Of a stretch of 64,000 nt of DNA, positions 51,481 through 62,250 are shown piece after piece. The stretch's first letter is position 1. Each line of letters opens with the position of its first letter. The position numbers and the translations under genes are program-made. The notes below the pieces were generated by a model, which had not been told where the DNA came from, searched no databases, and saw only the letters and a list, made by a program, of their open reading frames with translations. The DNA is from Nautilus pompilius (taxonomy: Eukaryota > Mollusca > Cephalopoda > Nautilida > Nautilidae): NCBI GenBank assembly GCA_018389105.1, contig JACATO010000132.1, forward strand, positions 1,872,501 through 1,936,500, given 5' to 3'.

Positions 51481-51750
51481 TGCGCACCTCATTCCAATTA
51501 ATTTTTGAATAATTAATTAGCACAATAAAAATATCCACTTTTCATTTTGTGTTATTTTTAGCCGTTCCTGTTGGCTGCTTCCGAGGAGTGCTCGCTGGCG
51601 ATAGATAGGGCATCATCGGCGGCACTGGAAGTGACCGGGCGCGGGAGGTGAAGGTGAACTGAGTAAGGGAAAATCTGGCGCAAAACTCGAATGAGAGCAA
51701 GTTTTCCTCAGCACGGAGTCTCGAGGCAAGTTCAGTTCGGGAGGCAGGAC

Positions 51751-51774
51751 CTCCTCCTCCTCCTCCTCTCTCTA

Positions 51775-51806
<32 letters not shown>

Positions 51807-51807
51807 C
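51751..51807. repeat. (CTC)n/(TC)n/(TCTG)n pyrimidine tract
   Basis: A CTC array grades into TC and TCTG repeats over about 57 bases. It is nearly pure pyrimidine on the plus strand and GA-rich on the other strand. Confidence 0.9.
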
Positions 51808-51870
51808 ATGTTTGTTAATTACAACCCGTAATTAGTCGCCATAACTAACCCGGGCTGGCGAACTCCAGGC

Positions 51871-51903
51871 CAGCAGTAGCAGCAGCAGCAGCAGCAGCAG
51901 CAG
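51871..51903. repeat. (CAG)11 microsatellite with one TAG unit
   Basis: Eleven triplets, ten CAG and one TAG, lie within the proposed plus-strand leader exon. Confidence 0.95.
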
Positions 51904-52167
51904 CCGCCTTATTCTCCGGTGCTTTGTTACCCCTGCCGTCGCTCACCGCTGTCCATCACCGACACCACACCACAAAACCTGCTCATCTCTTCTTCCCCAT
52001 CTAGAAAGAGCAAGGTAACTAACGTGTCCGCCGGCAGCCCCTGACCCTCTCAGGCCAAACCCCGAGGGAGGGGGGGGCGGGGAGACATCTCGATCACTTT
52101 TCCTTCCCTCTCTCCCTTTATTTTTCTTTTTAAAATTCGTTTTGTTTTGTTGTTTCCTGTTCCGATC

Positions 52168-52194
52168 TGTTGTTGTTGTTGTTGTTGTTGTTGT
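52168..52194. repeat. (TTG)n microsatellite grading into TTTG repeats
   Basis: About nine TTG triplets are followed by TTTG tetramers up to about 52,216. Confidence 0.9.
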
Positions 52195-52283
52195 TTGTTT
52201 GATTGTTTGTTTGTTTCCTCCCTCCCTCGCGAGGCGGCGAGTTGTGCGCTGCACTTTCTCAGGTGTCTTGACAACTCGCCCCT

Positions 52284-52308
52284 CCCGACCCGACCCGACC
52301 CGACCCGA
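52284..52308. repeat. (CCCGA)5 pentanucleotide array
   Basis: Five perfect copies of CCCGA in tandem, CpG-containing in every unit, directly downstream of the proposed plus-strand donor. Confidence 0.9.
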
Positions 52309-52650
52309 AGGTGTCGCCCGCCATCGAGCAGGAAGGAGGCAGGGGCGATTGGACCGGGGCAGAGGGGTTTCTTTTGTTTGTGTCGGATGTTACTTTCCAG
52401 CGAAAAGTAGGAGGGGGCCGATATACCTGGCGTGACCCCCGACCTCCGCCGTCCCCGTGTCGGGTGTCGCCAGTCACTAAGGGAATCCCGCTCAGACGGC
52501 GTGATCCGACTGTACGATCATCTCTCGGAAACGGTGGCGAAGGGAGGCGTGTTCCGGCCGGTAACTCCACCCACCCCGCTCCCTTAGCCATTTTGCGGAA
52601 CCTCATTAATATTTCAACTCGCCCCGTCAGGTTCGGCGGGGCATTGATTT

Positions 52651-52703
52651 TCGTCGCCGCCGCCGCCGCCGTCGTCGTCGTCGTCGTTGTTGTTGTTGTT
52701 GTT
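52651..52703. repeat. graded triplet array CGC-CGT-TGT
   Basis: A continuous triplet array changes unit along its length: about five GCC-type units, five GTC-type units, then six GTT-type units. Confidence 0.95.
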
Positions 52704-53472
52704 TCTGAAAGCCTCAGCGGGGCCGCGCGGGAACCGGGCGAGTGAGATGTGTATAGGAATGCAGCAGTTAGTTGTTTTCCTCGCGCTTCTTTAAATGCGG
52801 GCCCACGTGCGTCTCGCGCGACAACGCCGCCCAGGTAGAGCCGACCATTCTCACGCCTCAATCTTTGTTTGCTCTTCTGTAAAACCGATCTGCACTTCTG
52901 TTATTTCCTCCCCCCCCCGACATTCTCCGTCTAGACATTTTTCTATATTGTAGGCTGTGGTGGGAGAGACTGAGCCCCTCCCCGCTCGTGCCACTTGCCG
53001 TCTGTTGTCGTTCCTGTCCTGTGGAGGGATGTGCTGGACGATCGGGATTGTGACAACACTTTGTGCCGCGCGCGATCGTGGATGAATTATTGAAAGGGAA
53101 GCAGCCCCGTGACGAGAGCGCGCACATGCTGTCATTATCGACGGGGCCGTGTCAATCTGGCGAGACAATATCGTATTGTGACTCGCCTGCTCATAATTTA
53201 GCCGACAACACATAACGTGGAATAATTAGTGCACATTTGTAGCATCTGGGCTTTAATAATTAATTCCTTGAAATTATTGGCTATGGTTTCCATGGATTGA
53301 TTTAACTCGGCACAATACATCGCACATCTGCAATTTAAATTACGTTATACGCCGGCCCAGCAGCATCAGCCATCGTAACAGTCTCTCGCTCCTCTCCCCT
53401 CTCCGTCTGGCTGCAAACAGCACGAAGTATACAAGACACACACAGACATACGCACGAAACCTTTGCAGCCCG

Positions 53473-53491
53473 CCCCCCCCCGGGGGGGGGG
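53473..53491. repeat. C9G10 junction
   Basis: Nine C residues are followed at once by ten G residues, a perfect palindrome apart from one extra G. It lies at the right side of the CpG-rich block. Confidence 0.95.
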
Positions 53492-54130
53492 TGTTGGTTT
53501 TAGTGTATTCTAGGTAGGCTACCCGCCCGTGTACACACCTGGTTTTGCGTATTTTAATGATGTGGAAGTACGGTGTTTGTTGTTTGTTGTTGTTGTTGTT
53601 GTTGTAAGTCACCCTGGCGACTTGCGAGTGTGGAAACAGCAGAACCCAGGAGCTCGGTCGGCCCTGATTGCAGGGGGAGCTGTTCGACTTGATGCGATCA
53701 CGGCATGGAATATTGTCTATATAATTATTATTGATTTCTGGGGGGGATATCCAACATAGACGAATGTTTTCTTGATAGATTTACATAAATACGGGGCTTA
53801 ATGCGGTGGTCTGCGGAGGCAGCCCCTTTTCCTCGGCGACCCCGGGAGGGGGTGGGGGGAGAATGCTAATTCCTTCGTGACCGCACGAGCTGAAATGTAT
53901 GACATTTGACAGATCAGTCAGTCAGTCTAAGGTGATGGGAGAATGCTCTTTTTTTTTTTTTGTGGTTTCGATCTGGGAAATAAAGGCAGGTTCTCAGATC
54001 CCCCCCCCCCGCTGGTGGAAGTCAGAACCGGGAACCTCCCCCCCCAATTATTTATTTACATTTCGTAAATCTCCAAGAATGCTGATTAGGTATTCAGAGA
54101 ATTTCCCAAGGTATTCGGCGTATCTACCGA

Positions 54131-55368
54131 AACCATTTCCAGGTTCCCTGCACACCTTCTGGCACCGCCAGTATATTGAACACTGTCTCTGACCCTCTGC
54201 TATACAATGGTATTTTCTCTGGCACCTTGATGACTCTCGGTGGTGATCTGAGCATCACCTGAGCTCCACAAAGATGAAAGAAATGGATTTTCGTTTAAGG
54301 GTTCATTACCACGACAGCACAGCATCGATAAAAAATAATTCTGTTCTGTTGTTGTGTTTTTTTAAATATTCTCAAACATGTATCTGATTTAGAGAACAGT
54401 TTGGAGGAGTTTGTTTACCTGAGATGTCTTCAGTACCCACCCCGCCCCGTCTTGACCTTTTTTCCTCTTTTCAGCCACTTGTCTACTTCATCTTAACATT
54501 GCCAGTATTTAATGGTATTACTCTTCATTGTCGCACAGGTTTGCCTTTTTATTTTAATCTGAAATATGTTAATATCGTGGATTTTAAATTTTTAAAAAAT
54601 TCTTAACTTAAAAATCAATCTCGAAAATGTTTTTTTTTTTTATGTGTATTTTAATGCAGTAAAATAAGTGTGTGTGTGGAAGTTCTCCAGGTGGCATAAT
54701 CAGATCTGACAGAGCTTTGTCTTTCTGAGGAAAAAGAACAATGTGATTAATCATCTATCGCCCTTAAGAAAAAACAGTAAACACTCCTTATATGATAAAA
54801 AAAAAACAGGTAAATAAGCTTTGCCTTATTGCCTGGCTGAGTCTTTACTTTCTCCAGTAAGATTTGCTTTTGTTCCATTATTTTTGGTTTTCCAGTACAT
54901 TTCGTTTTTATAAAGAACAGCGACATTAATTATATAGAATTCTGGAAACAAGTTTTGCTAGCGGAATTTCAACCCTAACATGTAAAGAAACAACAACAAA
55001 ATGCTATTTTTCTTTTAAAATATAACAATTGATGAATCCATCCCTCAGTGGAATAAGATATTCAACTAAATAAGAACAATTATATGGACATATCCATTTA
55101 CTTATTGTTTATATTTCTGATATATTTTACATTATGGATAATTATTCTTTAGACATTTTGTTCCAACTCATTCTGGACTTGAAAAGAATGAAGGAAAAGT
55201 TTACTTTTAAAATCAATGAAATTAGTGAACAGAATAAGATTTTCAACATTTGCAGCTAATAAGTGGATTTGAATTCTGTTAACACTTTTTAAAATTAAAA
55301 CTTTTAGAAAAATGTTGGTGTTTTTTTTGTTTTTTTTATTATTATTATTTGATTTTGTTTTGTTTCAG
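54131..55368. other. probable first intron of the plus-strand gene
   Basis: Composition returns to AT-rich. T runs and a GTGTGTGTG tract occur. No other gene signals were found. Confidence 0.35.
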
Positions 55369-55480
55369 TGCTCCAATAAGATTAGTAAGAAAACGTAACA
55401 TATGGCGGGTGATGTATCTGTTTCAGCAGTAAGGAGTGCTGCTGCTGCTGATGATGATGATCTACAGCACAGATTAATAG
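55369..55480 (+). CDS. candidate first coding exon of an unrecognised gene
   Basis: A strong acceptor (TTTTGTTTTGTTTCAG) opens a segment with an in-frame TAA just before the ATG at 55,402, so this ATG is the first possible start in the frame. Translation reads MAGDVSVSAVRSAAAADDDD, then LQHRLI. The alanine and aspartate runs come from GCT and GAT triplets. After 55,480 the only GT is GTTTTA, a poor donor; if it is not used the frame ends at 55,524 after 40 codons. GCG and other CpG codons set it apart from its flanks. Nothing identifies a family. It is the best protein-coding start in the window but remains a hypothesis. It would be the second exon after the leader ending at 52,014. Confidence 0.42.
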
Positions 55481-55835
55481 GTTTTAAACTGGACACGAGA
55501 AAAAAATTTGCTTTTTCTTTTTAAGTTTCACTTGCTCACCGTTTACTTCAGAAGCAGTCAGTCAGGTCCGTGGGGGGGGGGGGCACTTATTTAAAGTATA
55601 TTCCTGCATCTAAGGGAACTACTTCTGCTTTTATCACAGGAAACTGTGTCAGAAAATAGCATTTTCCTGGATTTAAATGCCACTGACCAATGCTGCCCCT
55701 TTAGATTTCTATCTCATCATTAATATTCTATAAAAACTAGGAATCGTTTCACAACTGGTTTTCAGATTTGTACTTAAAGAAGAAAAGTTTGATTAGTTTT
55801 TTGCTTAGTCGTTTATGAAGAGGATGATGGTTACT

Positions 55836-55848
55836 GTTGTTGTTGTTG

Positions 55849-55895
<47 letters not shown>
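55836..55895. repeat. compound (GTT)n(ATT)n microsatellite
   Basis: About six GTT units switch to about fourteen ATT units without interruption. Confidence 0.95.
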
Positions 55896-58800
55896 AATAA
55901 GTTTTAAGTGAAAAAAAGGAAACCAATGGAATTAAAACGAAGTTTTAGTGGAATGTTCAGTAGAATTATAGGTAGAGGAAGGTTTAAAAAAATTACAAAA
56001 ACAGGTTTTTGTTTGTTGTTTTTAGAATAATACTTATTTAATTAGTTATTCTAATTTGTATTTTCAGTTTAATCTTCCAGGAAACTGCTACAACTCCTAC
56101 ATTCTTTATGACACGGGCATGAAGTTAAACTAACTGTTTCATTATCACAGTTTTTTGCAGAATGTGATCTCAGAACTTTCAGTTGAATAATTAAAAGTAA
56201 ATGAGGGATGGGTTTTGGATGTAGATTCTTTTTTTCTGGACAAGCTTAAAGTTATCTTTTAGTTTTGCTTTAGGAGCTTAAGGGTATTCTGTTAGAATTT
56301 GAAAGTATTTCAAGAACGTGTCATTACCGCTAAATCGATCCCTCCACCCCCGTTTGATTTAGACTGTGGTTTTCCAGTGTCTGGGAAGGTTGACAGGTAT
56401 CACCAGTTCTGCACAGATGTGTTGAGACTGAACGCTGAGAGCTGGCTAATGGTTTTCTAGCCTCTCCGGTAGCGGCTCGCAAGTTGGGCATATTACGCCT
56501 ACTTTCTTTGATGATAAACTTTCCCTTTTTAAAATTTTATTTTTATGCGTGCAGAAGGTTACTTATGAGTTTTTAACATCTTACAGATTAGTTTTTTTTT
56601 TAAGTTTTGAAAAAGAAGCAATTAAAGAAATTGATTGATTTCCTTTTATAAAATAAATCAGAAAAGTATTATAATGAAGAAACTCAGTTCATCTGCTCTT
56701 GAAAAGATCAGACTTTTAACCTGATAAAAATAAACTCTAATCATTAGTAGTAATAGATTTGTTGCAATAAAGATATAAAACACATTCACTGATGGTATTT
56801 GAAATAAGATTGCAGAAAGAGAGATTTTATCCATGCCATAAGTTTTAGAAAGGTTCACTTAAAGAACGTTAGGTTCGCTACTGAAATTTGACCATATACT
56901 GAAATTATTTCTTTTGAAACAAACAGAACAAGTCTCTCGTATTATTTTTTGTTTGTTTGTTTTTTTCCATCATACATTAATGATAAGCATTTTCTTTTTT
57001 CGTCATCTTATTTTCACTTGCAAATCATATAAAATTAACTTTTTTTTTAAAATGCTTTCAACTCGTAATTGGAAGTTTGATTACTACTTCCATCGAACCG
57101 CCTACAAGTAAATACAAAAAGTAAATAATTCTTAATTTGCAAAGCAAAATCCTTTAATTAAACCAATATACAAGCATCGGCACTGTTTCTAATTACCTGC
57201 AGAATAATACTGTTGTTGTTTTGTTTTTGTTTTTATCTTTAGCATATTTTAATAATAATTGCTTAACTACGGTAATTATTTATCTAACAGTTTATAGACA
57301 AACATCAGTTTGAAATGTTGGCAGAATAGTATTTCTGTTGTTTTGTTCACTTGAACCTACGCTGCTGGCGGGTGCTTTCAGAGAAAACTGTTGTAGTTGA
57401 TATTCTTGGATGTTATATACATTGGAGTTTTATTGTAAGGAAAGTTACAGTGAATATTAGATTTTATTTATATCAGGGGGAGACTTTTCTGACTGATCTG
57501 CTCTATAATTTGCCTTTTTTTTTCTGATTAATGGTAAAGAAAATTGGTATTTTAATAGAAGCATTTAATTTAGTGCAATGAAAGTTATGAATTTAGTAGA
57601 ATTGGAGAAATAGACTGCGAGTTAGTTCCTCTATATAACAAGCAAACACTTTATTTATTAAATTATCAATAAACCCTCTAAAAAAAAAAAAACGTTTTTG
57701 GAAGACAACACAAGAAGGATTATGAACGCATGCCAGTGACATTTTTCTTACTGATGCATTTTTGTTAGTTTCCAAAGCAGGAAAATTGTGGGTTTTGGTA
57801 TGTTTACAGCATGTGAACTTATTATACATGTGTAAGTTGGTCCTACATTTTGTATGAAGCAAGTACAGAATTCTACTGCGCCACTATTTAACATCTGAGA
57901 GAGGGGGAGATAACTTCTGATAAAATGTCCTTATATTGTGTACTTGCTTTTAAAAAAGAAAAAAAACTGCCAATAAAAATAATAATATTGTATATTTAAA
58001 AAAAAATAGATAAAGAAAAATTAATTTCCTCAGCATTTTAGTCATGAAGGGAAAAAAATTATATGATAGTTTATTTTAATTCTGAAAATAAAAATACGAA
58101 CGAAAAATTACAGCTAAAGGATATATTTAGTTTGTTTATTGGTTTTTAAGGATATGTGGTTATCTATATTATGTAGAAAAGATGCTTCATGGCCCCCAAC
58201 AAGTAAACTGTTTTTTTTGTAAGAAACTTTAATCAAGAAAAGTTGTTTTAACTTTATTTTATCTATTAAAAAATTTGTTAAACAAAAGTCTTGTTTTACC
58301 TGTATGTAAACTGATAATTGCAGCAGATGCTGACCTTTATATCTATCGTACAATTTGCCTGTCTGCCTTTGGCTCAAATTAGCTTGTATCGCATGCAATG
58401 CTTTTGTTGCCTTCATGAAATCGTTTGGGACTGGCCAAACTATGTAGCATATACAGTTAAGTGTCATATGTAATTAAGTGATGAAAAATTTTAAAAAGTA
58501 AAACGTTTGAGATTCACTTCAAAACTTAGACTGGTAAAGCTACATCATTCAGCTTATATTTTACATTTTTAATGAGCCCTGGCTACATCACATCTCCATT
58601 TATGCAGTTAAGTTCAGTTTCATCAAAGTGAAATACTGCTATTGCTATAAAATATATTTTCTTGTTGTTTTTTTTTTTAACTTTAGGTAACTTTCATGTT
58701 TGATTATTTTAGTCTGCTTATACCAGACCCTTTGTCATTTCCCCCCTTATTAACTTGTCACGTCTTTTAGAAAGAATTCCTAATGCCAAGGACAACATCA

Positions 58801-61580
58801 GCTATGTTATAGTGTTTTCATTTGCCGAGACGGCAAGCCGTGATTTTCTCGCTCTTCTCTAGTACTTTTTGGTTTATTTCTTAGCACTGGTTTCCTCCCA
58901 GAAGATCACTCTGGGTTATTTCCAGGAGCTCCCTAAAATGCTATTCTTTGCACATGTCGTACAAAATTGACTTTACTTTTTGCCATGTAGAAAGCAGCAA
59001 CAGTTGTTGCTTACATTGCTCCACTCATTTTCCTACCACCACAAAATACTCATATCTGTCACATCAGAAATCTTTCTTTCTTAAATCTTTTCAGGTACAA
59101 TAAAGTTTTTTTTTGTTGTTGTTTTATAACTTTAACTGATGTGAAAGCCATTTGTCTATAAATATTTTTTGTTTAAGCCCTTTACAAACATTGATGTTCA
59201 TGGACATTGTTTAGACAGGTAAGATTCAACTCTATCTGAATTCTTATCACATTCCTCCATTTCCACAAAGCTTAACTGTGTATATTATTAAAATTTTAGA
59301 ATTGCTGCTCTAATACTCGTTTTTCTCTCTCATATTTAATCAGCTTCTTTAATTTGACTTGAGCAATTTGTAATGTATATCTCGAAAAATTAATTTTCAA
59401 AACGAAAATAGTTTTATTTTGATCTGTTGGCAGTACATAAATGCTGTTATACAATAATCTTTTTTATGAAATAAGTAATAAACTTTATTATATTTTGAAT
59501 ATATACTGTTGGCTATGTAGGTTGTAGTCCCTTGAATTTTTTTTTTTTTTTTTGTCAACAGAATTCCAACACTTACTCCACTTAACAAGATGTAGTATCT
59601 TCATGGTATCTGAGTGTAATTCTTGTAGCGCCTCATCTTCAAGATGCGGTTGATTTGTTTTCTTTTGTTCAGAAGTCTTTAACTCGTTGTACTGTACTGT
59701 TTGGTTTCTTTGAAGAGCTGTCCACATAGTTTAAAAAGAACAAAAACTTAGGCTGATGATGGGTTACTATACTAAAATATTTTTGTTGCAACATGGTAGA
59801 TGGATCCATTAGTATTCTTTCTGTTTGATTGAAAAATTGAGTAAATTGGTGAAACATGCAGACATTGATTGTTGCCTTGGGAACTGATTGGTCAGTCTGT
59901 TGACCAAAAGTCTTTTTTTTTTTCCTATCATCATCGCTTTGTGTTGCATCCATGCTGGAGATGAAATGTTAGGTGTGCAGCTCAGCCAAAATAATTACCA
60001 TATTCGCACAGTTTACTTGCAGAAGTTCTTGTTAATTTTAAAGCAACTATCAAGGAGTTTTGTCTTTGTGTTTTCTGACTGAGAGGCCGATTACATTTGT
60101 GTTAAACCCAGAAGGCTCAAATAGATAACATTTTTAAAATGTGCTACACCACAGTCTTGGGGCCACAGTTGTGGCGATGAGATTTAGATTAAGTTTCTGA
60201 AGGTTTTTCTTGTCATTATCTCATTGCTCAGATACTGACTCCTTATTTTTATTAGATTATTAACATATTATATCTGTACAATAACTTACTATTTGAATCC
60301 ATGTGTCTTCCAACTAACAAAACAATTGCCCCAAACAAAGAGGGGGACACCATTTTCCATTTAGATCCTGCTTGTTTTGTTTGCTATTTTAAACAGAAGA
60401 GCGAACATAGCCTCCAGCAATATCTGTGCTATGTTTACAAATTTTTGGGTAACTTCTGTTAAACAAAAGCAACAACAACGCTATTTAGTTTTAAAATATT
60501 GCTTGTATGTGGGATTGGTTTAACCTTTGTTAAACTTTTTTCACCTATTGCTCTTAAAAGCTATACTTAGTTGTTTTTTTTTTGTTTTTTTTTTTCAGTT
60601 GTCATAAAATTTGTTTTAAATATTATCTGATGACCATCAACATAAAGTAATCTTGTCATCTAAGAAACTGGAATATCATCATCTGAGGAATTGCAGAACA
60701 GTTGTCAGTTTGTACAGGTGATGGAATTGTGGATACCTGTTTACAGGATAGTTCTTATTTAAAAGGTTGTTGAGGTTATAGAAACAAGATGATTTTCTAA
60801 CAGTTGTGTGTATAGCATTATTGAATGATAGGGTTGTTTGTTTTTTACATGGCTTTGTGTTATGAACATTTTCTAGTTAGCATCATCCAGAAGATGTCAT
60901 AGAATTTTAGCTGTTTGGTTTTCAAACAGCATGATGCAACACTTTACGGTGTAGACAAGCAAACAAATCATTCGGTTAATTATTAACAGGAAGAAAACTT
61001 TGTTCTTTAGATGTCATTAAGGTTGTTGTAGACTTTAGTCTGAAGAAAAATAACATTTGGCTTTTTTTATATATATTAGAAGCAAAACGTACTCAGAATA
61101 TAATTTCTTGAACATTAGAAAGTGTAGCCAGTACATGCCAGTCCTAATTAATTTTATTTTAAAAGTGAAAACAAACAAATGTGGAAATGATGTTGTCTTA
61201 GGCTAATATGTGCACTAGTAATTGGTTATTTATGAGATATTTCATTGGATAGTCTCTAATTATGGCTGTTAGTGTACAAGCCTTTTATTCTTATAATGTT
61301 CATTTTAAGAATGATTTCAGTTTTAAGCATAAATGAATATTTTATATTTAAACATTAAATTATGAATGACCAGTAATTTTTATCTGAAGATATATTTTGT
61401 GGAAGTATTGGATGATATAAATACTGAAAAACAGTTGTTTCCAGTCGTTCATCTATCTATCCAGTTTTAATACTAAAAAGAAGTTATCTCACCTTTGATT
61501 TTTCATACCATCTTGTTGTAAATATGTTATCTACAAGCAAATGGAGAACTGATCATTTGTGTTGTATTGGAACTGATGTG
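55896..61580. other. AT-rich stretch, probable intron
   Basis: The sequence is AT-rich with many T runs. One acceptor-donor pair on the plus strand (60,599-60,717) is listed separately. No transposon or RNA gene was recognised. Confidence 0.4.
60599..60717 (+). other. splice-bounded 119-nt segment without open frame
   Basis: A long T-rich acceptor (TTTTTTTTTTTTTCAG) and a donor (ACAG followed by GTGATGG) enclose 119 bases with stops in all three frames. If transcribed it would be an untranslated exon, for example of an alternative promoter. Confidence 0.18.
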
Positions 61581-62250
61581 CACCAACTGTTACCTTTTAA
61601 AAATTTGGGGTGACATTACAAATACATACTATTTGCTGTAGAACAAGAGAAGGTCCCAGCACCACACTGGCAAGGTTACAGTGCCAGGTTGGCCAACATT
61701 ACAGGGGAATTGATATAGGGGCTATAAAAACCAATGAGAAAAAATCAGAACCTGGTAGCACACAGCTGGAAATAATTAGTTTGTCATCCTGACAGCTTTA
61801 CACCAGAGGTTCATCACAGCAAGACACCTGGCTAGAAGGGTTATTTTCACATTGTCACCACATCAATGGCATTGGCATGGTGTACTTAACATCAGTATTC
61901 AAAAAGATAACAATAAAACTCTCTACTTTCGTTCATAAATTAATCAGGTTTCCATTGAGATAAATCCTGTGTATTAGTTTCCTATCCTGGAGACAGCGAT
62001 TTCACTATTGCCAAGCAGGATTGCTATGTGCTATGTTGGTAGCTAGCAGCATTTCATTGATGGTATTGTTAATGGCATCATTGCTTTGTTGTAACACATA
62101 GCATCAACATTCTTCAGTCAATCTGCCAGGACACTATATATTAATAGTCTGTAAACCTTCAAAGACTCTCCCAGATATAGTATTGCACTAGAACAGCCCC
62201 TTAGAAATTCATCAGTCAAACATGGATCTAGAATTAGAAGCACGATATGT
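61580..62250. repeat. unclassified block of balanced composition
   Basis: Less AT-rich than both flanks, with no recognisable protein traces on either strand and no clear ends. Likely an old repeat. Confidence 0.25.

Larger units (their letters stand above)
51600..52014 (+). other. probable 5' non-coding exon, plus-strand gene
   Basis: The exon is inferred from the donor CAAG followed by GTAACT after 52,014 and from the CpG-rich context. It contains a pyrimidine (CTC/TC)n tract and a CAG array, common in untranslated leaders. The 5' limit is unknown. The next acceptor with a start codon downstream is at 55,368. Confidence 0.35.
50380..54130. promoter_or_regulatory. CpG-rich divergent promoter region
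   Basis: CpG dinucleotides and G+C rise sharply here and fall again beyond about 54.1 kb, in contrast to the CpG-poor rest of the window. Splice donors point away from it in both directions: minus strand after 51,362 (ATTTAG followed by GTAAGC) and plus strand after 52,014 (CAAG followed by GTAACT). Between and around them lie an NRF-1-like GCATGCGCAC (51,478-51,487) and, on the minus strand, a YY1-like AAAACATGGCGG (51,409-51,420). No TATA box was seen. The arrangement is that of a broad, CpG-island type, bidirectional promoter. The long open frames inside it are a by-product of the scarcity of stop codons in GC-rich DNA. Confidence 0.7.

Noticed and set aside
52259-52861. 200-codon minus-strand open frame in the CpG block
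   Set aside because: Its threonine and alanine runs come from the graded triplet array and the rest follows from scarce stop codons in GC-rich DNA. No domain is visible and a plus-strand frame of 144 codons overlaps it.
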